DNA of 7,456 bases from JBAXRT01 sp037131065 (GTDB lineage Bacteria; Bacteroidota; Bacteroidia; Bacteroidales; FEN-979): assembly GCA_037131065.1 (NCBI GenBank), contig JBAXRT010000138.1, positions 1-7,456 of the forward strand. The letters run 5' to 3'. A program made the translations under genes and the position numbers. The notes beneath the pieces are model-generated. The model was not told the DNA's origin. It ran no database searches and saw only the letters and a list, made by a program, of their open reading frames with translations. Of the stretch, positions 1 through 6,122 are shown piece after piece (the stretch's first letter is position 1; the number at the start of each line of letters is the position of its first letter).

Positions 1-649
1 GAACGATCGTGCCCTCCCCTGCCGGAAATGCTCCGGCACGTGCAAAGACCTCTGAGAAACTCAGGGATTGGAAGGTAGTAAAGATCAGGAACATCCCCAG
101 CAGGAATCCCAGGTCGCCTATGCGGTTCATGATAAAGGCCTTTTTCGCTGCATTGTTGAACTCCTGGTTTTTAAACCAGAATCCGATAAGCAGGTAGGAA
201 CAAAGCCCAACCCCTTCCCAGCCGATGAACAGGATCAGGTAATTCGCCCCCATCACCAGGAGCAGCATAAAGAAAACGAATAGGTTCATGTATGAGAAGA
301 AGCGGCTATAACCTTCGTCTCCTTTCATATAACCGACGGAATAAACATGGATGATAAAACCAACCCCGGTAATGGTCAGCATCATTAGTATGGAGAGAGG
401 GTCGATCAGGAATTCAAATGATATATTAAAGCCGCTGAAAGCAATCCAGGAAAACAGGTTGTGAAGTGGTGAAGTGGTGAAGTAGTGAAAATTAATTAAA
501 ACGATCAGCGATAAGATAAAAGAGATTAAGATTGTTCCGGGGCCGAGGATGGTGGTCCATCTCTTTGGGACTGAACGAAAGCCCAGTCCCAGGATCAGAA
601 ATCCGATCAACGGAAATAATGGAATTAAAAATACTATCAGATCCATCAT
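1..649 (-). CDS. nuoL: NADH-quinone oxidoreductase subunit L, N-terminal part (cut by window edge)
   Basis: NuoL is the distal antiporter-like membrane subunit of complex I and takes part in proton pumping. The first 216 codons are visible on the minus strand and the frame is open to base 2, where the window ends. The start is a double ATG (649 and 646); I took the first, but the second is equally plausible. Hydrophobic segments lie near residues 4-24, 36-54, 84-102, 117-133, 137-157 and 172-192. Family hallmarks are HVYSVGYM (101-108), the FIGWEGVGLCSYLLIGFW stretch (141-158) with the essential glutamate at 145 (144 from the second Met, matching Glu144 of E. coli), and KKAFIMNRIGDLGF (169-182). 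The loop after the second hydrophobic segment (55-63, HYFTTSPLH) is encoded by a short tandem repeat. No Shine-Dalgarno sequence is seen; the start is preceded by an AT-rich TTAATAATATA. The gene lies 43 bases after nuoK. NuoM and NuoN are distant homologues, but gene order and this N-terminus favour NuoL. Confidence 0.96.
   Translation of the reverse strand, partial: MMDLIVFLIPLFPLIGFLILGLGFRSVPKRWTTILGPGTILISFILSLIVLINFHYFTTSPLHNLFSWIAFSGFNISFEFLIDPLSILMMLTITGVGFIIHVYSVGYMKGDEGYSRFFSYMNLFVFFMLLLVMGANYLILFIGWEGVGLCSYLLIGFWFKNQEFNNAAKKAFIMNRIGDLGFLLGMFLIFTTFQSLSFSEVFARAGAFPAGEGTIV
461..489. repeat. Period-8 tandem repeat inside nuoL
   Basis: On the plus strand the unit GTGAAGTG occurs at 461-468 and 469-476, then as GTGAAGTA at 477-484, followed by a partial GTGAA (485-489). 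That is about three and a half copies with one mismatch. It lies wholly inside nuoL, where it encodes part of the variable loop around residues 55-63. The frame stays open, although eight is not a multiple of three, so unit gain or loss by slippage would usually shift the frame. I recall similar GTGAAGTG arrays between genes in Bacteroidota, but cannot confirm that here. Confidence 0.85.
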
Positions 650-692
650 TATATTATTAAGCAGGTCGGCCTGGCCATTTCACCATTTTTGC
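650..692 (-). other. nuoK-nuoL intergenic gap with a repeat-like 12-mer
   Basis: This is the 43-base spacer between the nuoK stop and the nuoL start. On the minus strand it contains ATGGTGAAATGG (686-675), which matches GTGGTGAAGTGG of the nuoL tandem repeat (466-477, plus strand) at 10 of 12 positions. The likeness could be a decayed inverted copy or chance. The rest is an AT-rich leader just before the nuoL ATG. I see no terminator hairpin or promoter. Confidence 0.4.
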
Positions 693-1013
693 TTACCATT
701 TAAGTTTATTGAGCACATTGATATCTATCGAATGTGTTGTCCTGTAAATCAGTACGACGATCGCCAGCCCGATGGCAACCTCGGCTGCCGCCACTACCAT
801 GATAAAGAAGACGAAGATCTGTCCGGCGGGGTCGTTCATGTAGGCTGAAAAAGCTGCCAGCAGGAGGTTGATGGAATTGATCATCAGCTCGATCGACATC
901 AGGATCACAAGGGCATTGCGTTTGATCAAAACCCCGACCACTCCGATACAGAAGAGCATCGAACAGAAAAACAGGTAATAGGTGATCGGGATCGTGTTTA
1001 AAGCAGGTTCCAT
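693..1013 (-). CDS. nuoK: NADH-quinone oxidoreductase subunit K
   Basis: NuoK is a small membrane subunit of complex I, homologous to MrpC of Na+/H+ antiporters, and part of the central chain of charged residues used in proton translocation. The product is 106 residues, a normal size (about 100). Three hydrophobic helices are visible at about 10-30, 34-58 and 65-91. The two conserved membrane glutamates are present at 42 (in SIELMINSINL) and 78 (in VAAAEVAIGLAI). Their spacing of 36 equals that of Glu36 and Glu72 in E. coli. The N-terminus is about six residues longer than the E. coli protein. The start is ATG at 1013, preceded by an A-rich stretch and a distant AGGAG. The gene lies between nuoJ (60-base gap with a repeat) and nuoL (43-base gap), the usual order. 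Confidence 0.98.
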   Translation of the reverse strand: MEPALNTIPITYYLFFCSMLFCIGVVGVLIKRNALVILMSIELMINSINLLLAAFSAYMNDPAGQIFVFFIMVVAAAEVAIGLAIVVLIYRTTHSIDINVLNKLKW

Positions 1014-1027
1014 TTTTTACTTTTATT

Positions 1028-1032
1028 CTCCT
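1028..1032 (-). promoter_or_regulatory. Possible Shine-Dalgarno of nuoK, widely spaced
   Basis: The minus strand reads AGGAG at 1032-1028, followed by 14 A-rich bases before the nuoK ATG. The spacing is longer than the usual 5-9 bases, so its use is doubtful. Bacteroidota ribosomes generally rely little on Shine-Dalgarno pairing, and the A-rich spacer itself may be the more important signal. Confidence 0.3.
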
Positions 1033-1040
1033 GGAAACTC

Positions 1041-1072
1041 GTCACTAGTCATTAGTCATTCGTCATTTCATT
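1041..1072. repeat. Period-7 tandem repeat in the nuoJ-nuoK gap
   Basis: On the plus strand the 7-base units GTCACTA (1041-1047), GTCATTA (1048-1054), GTCATTC (1055-1061) and GTCATTT (1062-1068) follow one another, with a trailing CATT. The array fills about half of the 60-base spacer between the nuoJ stop (tandem TAA TAA on the minus strand) and nuoK. It differs in unit and length from the repeat inside nuoL. No inverted symmetry is seen, so it does not look like a terminator. Confidence 0.85.
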
Positions 1073-1073
1073 A

Positions 1074-1574
1074 TTATATCTGCTCCTTTTTACTAAGCAG
1101 AACCGCTCCCACCATTGCCGTTAAGAACAAAATCGAAGAGACTTCGAACGGCAACAGATAATCCCTGTAAAGCACCCTGCCCAAATTTTTTACAAGGCCC
1201 AGTTGCGAGAGCATCGGATCCGATATCTTTTCAATCTCATATCCCCTGAAAATACCGATCAGGACGATCCCAAGCAAACAACTTGTAATGATCGCCAGGA
1301 TCTTTACCCAAACAGGTTTTTGGGAGCGCTCATCCTTGTTAAGGTTCAGCAGCATCACAGTAAAAAGGAAGAGCACCATGATGGCCCCGGCATACACGAT
1401 CACATGAACCACTGCAAGGAACTGGGCATTCAGCAGGATATAGTGACCGGCAATTGCGAAGAAAGCCAGGGTCAGGTAAAGAACGCTGTGGATCGGTTTT
1501 TTCGACAGCAGGACCATCACCCCGGCATAGAGCGCCAATGCTGATAAAAAATAAAATATATACTGCGTGAACAT
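1074..1574 (-). CDS. nuoJ: NADH-quinone oxidoreductase subunit J
   Basis: NuoJ is a membrane subunit of complex I next to NuoK and NuoH. Its third helix is thought to change conformation when quinone reduction is coupled to proton pumping. The product is 166 residues, near the family norm. Five hydrophobic helices are seen at about 3-23, 29-49, 53-77, 91-109 and 139-161. The family signature VHVIVYAGAIMVLFLFTVMLL spans 56-76, with the conserved tyrosine at 61 followed by AGA in the third helix. Between helices 4 and 5 is a polar loop (about 110-138). The ATG at 1574 begins two bases after the nuoI stop, so the two are probably translationally coupled; a weak AGG lies six bases upstream. The gene ends with two consecutive TAA codons. 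Confidence 0.97.
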   Translation of the reverse strand: MFTQYIFYFLSALALYAGVMVLLSKKPIHSVLYLTLAFFAIAGHYILLNAQFLAVVHVIVYAGAIMVLFLFTVMLLNLNKDERSQKPVWVKILAIITSCLLGIVLIGIFRGYEIEKISDPMLSQLGLVKNLGRVLYRDYLLPFEVSSILFLTAMVGAVLLSKKEQI

Positions 1575-1576
1575 GT

Positions 1577-2152
1577 TTACCTGTTGTGACTGTACTTCTT
1601 CTCTTTTTTAAAGGAAAGCACCGCCGGCGTTTGTCTTTTTGAAACATCAATTCTTTTGTCCGGATCGGGCGGTTCCAGCAGAATCTCTTTCCCGTAGATG
1701 AATTTATCCCTGGTATATTCCGACTCGACAGTGCGTTTGGTCAGGAAGATCGCCTCTTTCGGACAAGCCTCTTCGCAGAGTCCGCAGAAGATACACCGGA
1801 GCATATTGATCTCATAAACCGCTGCATATTTTTCCTCGCGGTAGAGATTCTCCTCTCCCTGTTTCCTTTCTGCCGCTACCATGGTGATAGCTTCTGCCGG
1901 ACAGGCCACTGCGCACAGTCCGCATGCCGTGCATCTCTCCCTTCCCTCGTCATCCCTTTTCAGTACGTGCTGACCACGGTAGATCTCCGAGAACTCCCTT
2001 CTGACCTCCGGGTACCTTATGGTGGTCTTCTTTCGAAACAGGTGACTAAAGGTGATCCCCATTCCGTTCAGAATAGCCGGCAAATAGATCTTCTCCCAGA
2101 AGGACATCTGCTTCCGGGAAACGGTTTTTGATCTGTTTGTCAGGTTCTGCAT
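1577..2152 (-). CDS. nuoI: NADH-quinone oxidoreductase subunit I (two 4Fe-4S clusters)
   Basis: NuoI is a peripheral-arm subunit of complex I lying on the membrane. It carries clusters N6a and N6b, which relay electrons towards N2 and the quinone. The product is 191 residues. Two ferredoxin motifs are intact: CTACGLCAVACP (Cys74, 77, 80, 84) and CIFCGLCEEACP (Cys120, 123, 126, 130). Each is CxxCxxCxxxCP, as in 8Fe ferredoxins. An N-terminal helix region (about 17-39) probably contacts the membrane subunits, and a charged C-terminal tail (about 165-191) follows the ferredoxin fold. The frame stays open upstream to an ATG at 2284, but that extension lies inside nuoH. I chose ATG at 2152 because it sits five bases after the nuoH stop and has an AGAGGA eight bases upstream. 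Internal Met16 (MSFWEKIY) is a less likely alternative. Confidence 0.97.
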   Translation of the reverse strand: MQNLTNRSKTVSRKQMSFWEKIYLPAILNGMGITFSHLFRKKTTIRYPEVRREFSEIYRGQHVLKRDDEGRERCTACGLCAVACPAEAITMVAAERKQGEENLYREEKYAAVYEINMLRCIFCGLCEEACPKEAIFLTKRTVESEYTRDKFIYGKEILLEPPDPDKRIDVSKRQTPAVLSFKKEKKYSHNR

Positions 2153-2157
2153 TTCGA

Positions 2158-3177
2158 TTATCCTCTGATCAATATTACCAATCCTGTAATTACTACATTC
2201 AAAATCGCAAGTGGTATCAGGACTTTCCACCCCAGCCGCATCAGCTGGTCGTAACGGAACCTGGGCAGCGTCCAGCGGATCCACATAAAAATGAACCCGA
2301 AAAATGTGATCTTCAGGAAGAAGATAAGGAAGCTTACAAGGGCGAACAGGTTCGGGGACAGCCCCAGTTTATCTATGAACGGAAAATGGTAACCCCCCAG
2401 GAAAAGCGTGGCCATTACGGCACCGGAAATGAACATGTTGATGTATTCCGAAAACAGGTAGAACCCGAGTTTCATGCTGCTGTACTCAGTGTGGTATCCT
2501 CCAACCAGTTCGGTCTCGCATTCCGGCAGATCGAAGGGTGCGCGGTTTGTTTCAGCAAATGCGCACACCAGGAATATCAGGAAGCCAAGCGGCTGCACCC
2601 AGATATTCCAGAGTCCCTGCTGCTGGTTCACGATCTCACGCATGCTAAGGGAGCCGGTCATCATTACGATAGAGATGATCGACAGGCTCATTGCCAGCTC
2701 ATAGCTGATCATCTGCGATGATGCCCTGACGGCGCCTAACAGGGAGTACTTGTTGTTGGAGGCCCACCCCCCGATCATGATGCCATAGACCCCTACGGAT
2801 ACAATGGCGAATATGTAAAGGATACCTATGTTCACATCCGCAACCTGCAGGGCGTAAGTCTTGCCGTTGATAACCAGGTCGGGGCCCCAGGGAATGACAG
2901 CGCTGGTTAGGCAGGCGACGAACATTGTGAGGGAGGGACCAAGAATGTACAGGAATTTGTCGGCGGTGTTGGGCATGAACTCCTCCTTGAAGAAGAGCTT
3001 GATCCCATCGGCAAGCGGCTGAAGTAATCCCCAGGGGCCGGCACGGTCGGGACCGAGGCGGTCCTGGAACCAGCCTGCCACCTTCCGTTCAATAAGGGTC
3101 GAATACATGGCGACCAGAAGGCTCATGACAAGGATCACACTTGCCAGGATGGTTTTATATATGATTATTGTCGTCAA
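2158..3177 (-). CDS. nuoH: NADH-quinone oxidoreductase subunit H
   Basis: NuoH is the membrane subunit that, with NuoD and NuoB, forms the quinone-access chamber of complex I and links it to the pumping subunits. The product is 339 residues, normal for the family. Visible signatures are LIERKVAGWFQDRLGPDRAGPWG (28-50), then LLQPLADGIKLFFKEE (51-66), and FAETNRAPFDLPE (207-219) continuing into an acidic loop with Glu219, 221 and 223 and GGYHTEYSSMK (226-236). RWTLPRFRYDQLMRLGWK (301-318) also fits. Eight hydrophobic segments lie near 7-26, 76-98, 116-138, 154-176, 193-209, 246-264, 276-300 and 318-336. The start is TTG at 3177: an in-frame TGA lies four codons upstream, and the next Met (18) is inside the first helix. 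It follows nuoG by 23 bases and precedes nuoI by five. Confidence 0.97.
   Translation of the reverse strand: MTTIIIYKTILASVILVMSLLVAMYSTLIERKVAGWFQDRLGPDRAGPWGLLQPLADGIKLFFKEEFMPNTADKFLYILGPSLTMFVACLTSAVIPWGPDLVINGKTYALQVADVNIGILYIFAIVSVGVYGIMIGGWASNNKYSLLGAVRASSQMISYELAMSLSIISIVMMTGSLSMREIVNQQQGLWNIWVQPLGFLIFLVCAFAETNRAPFDLPECETELVGGYHTEYSSMKLGFYLFSEYINMFISGAVMATLFLGGYHFPFIDKLGLSPNLFALVSFLIFFLKITFFGFIFMWIRWTLPRFRYDQLMRLGWKVLIPLAILNVVITGLVILIRG
2161..2166 (-). promoter_or_regulatory. Shine-Dalgarno-like site for nuoI
   Basis: The minus strand reads AGAGGA at 2166-2161, eight bases before the nuoI ATG at 2152. It overlaps the last two sense codons of nuoH (Arg-Gly), so it may be coincidental coding sequence. 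It supports the short nuoI start over the open upstream extension. Confidence 0.45.
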
Positions 3178-3186
3178 GCCTATCGT

Positions 3187-3215
3187 TCAAAATTCGTTGA
3201 TCAATATTCATTATT
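3187..3215 (-). repeat. Repeat-like AT-rich sequence across the nuoG stop
   Basis: On the minus strand the last codons of nuoG (Asn-Asn-Glu-Tyr-stop) and the start of the spacer read AATAATGAATATTGA followed by TCAACGAATTTTGA. The word GATCAACGAAT at 3202-3192 recurs exactly on the plus strand at 6136-6146 in the nuoD-nuoE gap. The surrounding ATTGA/TTTGA words are also alike. The two sites therefore look like copies of one short repeat family in opposite orientations, here forming the C-terminal codons of nuoG. Confidence 0.5.
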
Positions 3216-4202
3216 CCTTTCCCTCTTTAGTTCCTCTTCCGGTGAAATCATCTCTCCTTCGATCGGTTTAATCACCGATGGATGTACAAGCTTCTCATAA
3301 TGATTGGTTGAGATAACCGATTGTCGTTTGATCTTCCTTGGCCCTTCGATCACCCAGTCATTTATATCTTTTTTTTCAAACCGGCACTCATTGCAGATGA
3401 ACGACTCCACCTCTCCGTAACGGTCCTTTCTCCCGGTAATGCGGTAGATCTCATTCCCGAACATCCAGGCAGTCACTTTGCCTGAGCATTTCGGACAATC
3501 GCGGTGGGCATCCATCGGGTTCAGGTACCACACCCGGCTTTTGAACCGGAAAGTCCGGTCGGTAAGCGCTCCTACCGGGCAAACATCGATCACATTCCCT
3601 GAAAAATCATTCTCAATTGAATTGGTAATGAAGGTACTTATTTCAGAAACATCCCCGCGGTAAAGTACTCCGTGCAGCCGGTTATCAGTCAGCTGGTCTG
3701 CCGTGTAGACACACCGGTAACAAAGGATGCACCGGTTCATATGCAGTTTGATAAAGGGACCGATATCGATCACGGGAAATTCCCGCTTTGCCTCTTCAAA
3801 CCGCGTCCCTTCAAGGCCAAAACCATAACTGAGATCCTGGAGATCACACTCACCGGCCTGGTCACATACGGGACAGTCGAGCGGGTGGTTGATCAGAAGG
3901 AATTCAACAACACCCCTGCGTGCCTCCTTAACCTCCTGAGAAAGATTGTTTTCAACGACCATGCCATCCTGGACAGGTGTGCTGCAGGATGCTACCAGCT
4001 TGGGCATCGGGCGTGGATCCTTGGCAGATGACTGCACCACCTTGACAAGGCAGCTCCTGCATTTCCCACCGGTCCCCCGGAGCTTCGAGTAATAACACAT
4101 GGCAGGAGGAGCGACGTTTCCGCCGATCTTGCGTGCCGCCTGGAGGATGGTGGTTCCATCTTCCACTTCAACCATGATATTATCGATGGTGACTTTCATC
4201 AT
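3201..4202 (-). CDS. nuoG: Short NADH-quinone oxidoreductase subunit G (iron-sulfur subunit)
   Basis: NuoG carries part of the electron wire from NuoF/NuoE to NuoI in complex I. The product is 333 residues, against roughly 700-900 in many bacteria; the large molybdopterin-oxidoreductase-like domain is missing. Ligands seen are 2Fe-2S N1b (Cys36, 48, 51, 73); 4Fe-4S N5 with its histidine (His106, Cys110, 113, 119 in HPLDCPVCDQAGEC); and 4Fe-4S N4 (Cys158, 161, 164, 208 in CILCYRC and VCPVGAL). After these, 236-276 resembles the small iron-sulfur fold that opens the missing domain, but its cysteines are 236, 239, 270 and 273 (CPKC, CNEC). A polar tail follows. The frame is intact and nuoH begins 23 bases later, so this is not a recent truncation with a leftover fragment. 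The start is ATG at 4202, one base after the nuoF stop; the frame is open further into nuoF (ATG 4250), and Met2 is an alternative. Confidence 0.95.
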   Translation of the reverse strand: MMKVTIDNIMVEVEDGTTILQAARKIGGNVAPPAMCYYSKLRGTGGKCRSCLVKVVQSSAKDPRPMPKLVASCSTPVQDGMVVENNLSQEVKEARRGVVEFLLINHPLDCPVCDQAGECDLQDLSYGFGLEGTRFEEAKREFPVIDIGPFIKLHMNRCILCYRCVYTADQLTDNRLHGVLYRGDVSEISTFITNSIENDFSGNVIDVCPVGALTDRTFRFKSRVWYLNPMDAHRDCPKCSGKVTAWMFGNEIYRITGRKDRYGEVESFICNECRFEKKDINDWVIEGPRKIKRQSVISTNHYEKLVHPSVIKPIEGEMISPEEELKRERNNEY

Positions 4203-4203
4203 A

Positions 4204-5559
4204 TCAGCGATTCTGACCAGCCGGGGCGCCCTGCCTGATAAGCACCCCATGGTTTATGTTTTTTACAATCTCCGGATTCAACACATGATATTCAAACTCC
4301 TCCCTGAAATGCCTGATGGCGCTGGCAACAGGCCATGCCGCAGCATCCCCGAGCGGGCAGATAGTATTTCCTTCAATATTCTTTGCAACACTGACCAGCA
4401 GGTCGATGTCGGACATTTTTCCTTTTCCGTATTCGATCCGGTGCAAAACTTTTTCCATCCACCCGGTGCCTTCCCTGCACGGTGAACATTGTCCGCACGA
4501 CTCATGCCAGTAAAAATGGGTGAGGTTCAGGGTATTTCTCACAATGCAGGCATCTTCGTCAAAAACGATGAACCCGCCTGAGCCAAGCATGGAGCCGGTT
4601 TCAAACCCTCCATCTGCAAGGGATTCAAATGATAATAATCTTGGTGCCCCGTCGGGGGTTTGCAGGATCAGCTCTGCGGGAAGTATTGGGACGGAAGAAC
4701 CACCGGGGATTACGGCCTTCAGTCGCTTATTCCCTCTCATGCCTCCGCAGTATTCATCACCATAAATGAACTCCTCAACAGGCAGTCCCATCTCAATTTC
4801 ATAAACCCCGGGTTTGTTGATGTGACCGCAGGCGGAGATCAGTTTTGTGCCTGTGCTCTTTCCCTTTCCGATCTTTGCATATTCCTCACCCCCCATAAAA
4901 ATGATGGGGCCAACCGATGCCAGGGTCTCCACGTTGTTGACCACGGTCGGGCAGCCATACAATCCTTTGTAGGCCGGGAATGGCGGCTTTATCCTCGGGT
5001 TGCCCCGTTTTCCTTCGAGTGATTCCAGCAAGGCGGTCTCTTCACCGCAGATATAGGCGCCGGCGCCGGGATGGACATAGATATCCAGGCTGAAGTCGGT
5101 TCCCAGGATCTTCTCTCCCAGGAAGCCGTTGGACCTGGCTTCCAGAATCGCATGTTCAAGAATACCAACAAGGTATTTGAATTCTCCCCTGATGTAGATG
5201 TAGCAGGTCCTGACTCCAAGCGCATAGCTTGAGATGATCAGCCCCTCCAGCAACAGGTGCGGGATGTGCTCCATCAGGTAGCGGTCCTTGAAGGTTCCGG
5301 GTTCACTTTCATCTGCATTGCAAACCAGGTAGCGGGGTTTATCGCTCTTCCTGTCAAGAAAACTCCACTTGAGCCCTGTCGGAAACCCGGCGCCGCCCCT
5401 CCCCCTCAGTCCGCTTTTCGTCACCTCCGATGCTACCATCATGGGGGTCATCTCACGTAACGCTTTCTCAGTATTACGGTAACCCCCGTGCGCACGGTAT
5501 ACATCAAAGGTCCGGATGCCTGGGATCCCTGTATTTTTCAGCAGAATTTGGCGGCCCAT
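4204..5559 (-). CDS. nuoF: NADH-quinone oxidoreductase subunit F (NADH/FMN-binding)
   Basis: NuoF is the entry point of complex I: it oxidises NADH at FMN and passes electrons to cluster N3. The product is 451 residues, close to E. coli NuoF. Motifs in order are the glycine-rich GLRGRGGAGFPTGLKW (50-65) for nucleotide and FMN; NADESEPGTFKDR (81-93) around the flavin; GAGAYICGEETALLESLEG (165-183); the SLBB-like part (about 240-300); and the N3 4Fe-4S ligands Cys355, 358 and 361 in ESCGQCSPCREGT, with Cys401 in TICPLGDAAAWP. Everything needed for NADH oxidation is present. The start is ATG at 5559, inside the end of nuoE (22-base overlap), and the stop is one base before the nuoG ATG, so nuoE, nuoF and nuoG are probably translationally coupled. 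Related flavoprotein subunits of bifurcating hydrogenases and formate dehydrogenases share this fold, but the nuo context settles the assignment. Confidence 0.98.
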   Translation of the reverse strand: MGRQILLKNTGIPGIRTFDVYRAHGGYRNTEKALREMTPMMVASEVTKSGLRGRGGAGFPTGLKWSFLDRKSDKPRYLVCNADESEPGTFKDRYLMEHIPHLLLEGLIISSYALGVRTCYIYIRGEFKYLVGILEHAILEARSNGFLGEKILGTDFSLDIYVHPGAGAYICGEETALLESLEGKRGNPRIKPPFPAYKGLYGCPTVVNNVETLASVGPIIFMGGEEYAKIGKGKSTGTKLISACGHINKPGVYEIEMGLPVEEFIYGDEYCGGMRGNKRLKAVIPGGSSVPILPAELILQTPDGAPRLLSFESLADGGFETGSMLGSGGFIVFDEDACIVRNTLNLTHFYWHESCGQCSPCREGTGWMEKVLHRIEYGKGKMSDIDLLVSVAKNIEGNTICPLGDAAAWPVASAIRHFREEFEYHVLNPEIVKNINHGVLIRQGAPAGQNR

Positions 5560-6122
5560 CGCTCTTCTTCGGGTTTTGACAAGTCTCGTGTTGCTCTCAG
5601 ATCTTCCAGGATCTGGTCTATTTTTTCATTCGTAAGATTTTCGTAAAAGCGAGTGTTTACCTGCATAACAGGTGCGGTTCCGCATGAGCCAAGACATTCA
5701 ACGGCTTTCAGTGTGAAAATCCCGTCTGGTGTAGTCTCCCCTGTTTTGATCTTCAGGACCTCCTCAAGGTGATGAAGTATATGCTCTCCTCCTGAAATGG
5801 CACAGGGTCCTGTTCTGCACACTTCGATAACAAACTTCCCGACCGGTGCGATATAGAACATGCTGTAAAAGGTAGCCACTTCGTAAACTTCAATCGGCCG
5901 GATTGCAAGGAGTGAGGCAACATAATCCATGACGTCCACCGAAAGGTATCCGCCGAGCTCCTCCTGGGCCATGTGCAGTACCGGCAGCAGCGCCGACTTC
6001 TGCTCGCCTTCGGGGTAACGTTTTATCAGGCAGCGGATCTTTCCGAGTACCTCCTGCGAGAATGCAACCGGTTGGTTATCCTTTGTAAAAAGAGCATGAC
6101 CTATTTTATTCCCCTCACTCAT
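5538..6122 (-). CDS. nuoE: NADH-quinone oxidoreductase subunit E (2Fe-2S, thioredoxin-like)
   Basis: NuoE is the 24-kDa-type subunit of complex I and binds the 2Fe-2S cluster N1a next to the FMN of NuoF. The product is 194 residues. A helical N-terminal part (about 20-90) contains SALLPVLHMAQEELGGYLS (43-61) and VYEVATFYSMFY (79-90), both typical of the family. The thioredoxin-like domain carries the four ligands as Cys102 and Cys107 (CRTGPC), then Cys143 and Cys147 (CLGSC), the classic Cx4C...Cx3C arrangement. The C-terminal tail, about 20 residues after IDQILEDLR, is charged, and its last codons overlap the start of nuoF by 22 bases. The start is ATG at 6122. No Shine-Dalgarno is visible; the upstream 75-base gap is AT-rich and repeat-like. 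Confidence 0.97.
   Translation of the reverse strand: MSEGNKIGHALFTKDNQPVAFSQEVLGKIRCLIKRYPEGEQKSALLPVLHMAQEELGGYLSVDVMDYVASLLAIRPIEVYEVATFYSMFYIAPVGKFVIEVCRTGPCAISGGEHILHHLEEVLKIKTGETTPDGIFTLKAVECLGSCGTAPVMQVNTRFYENLTNEKIDQILEDLRATRDLSKPEEERWAAKFC

Noticed and set aside
549..848. Plus-strand open frame of 99 codons across the nuoK-nuoL junction
   Set aside because: It is antisense to two well-supported genes and the translation has no protein-like features.
2153..2284. N-terminal extension of NuoI to an ATG at 2284
   Set aside because: It would overlap the last 42 codons of nuoH, and the extension does not resemble NuoI. The ATG at 2152 sits just after the nuoH stop with an AGAGGA upstream.
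2128..2721. Long open frame of 197 codons on the plus strand opposite nuoH and nuoI
   Set aside because: It is a complementary shadow of nuoH; its translation has no recognisable motif, while the minus strand encodes clear complex I subunits.
3672..4031. Open frame of 119 codons on the plus strand opposite nuoG
   Set aside because: The minus strand carries all NuoG cluster ligands in this stretch, and the plus-strand translation resembles no known family.
3201..4202. nuoG as a pseudogene or frameshifted gene because of its short length
   Set aside because: The frame is uninterrupted, all N1b, N5 and N4 ligands are kept, and there is no leftover downstream fragment before nuoH.
4203..4250. 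N-terminal extension of NuoG to an ATG at 4250
   Set aside because: It lies within the nuoF coding region, and NuoG proteins begin with the KVTIDN-type strand found at the 4202 start.
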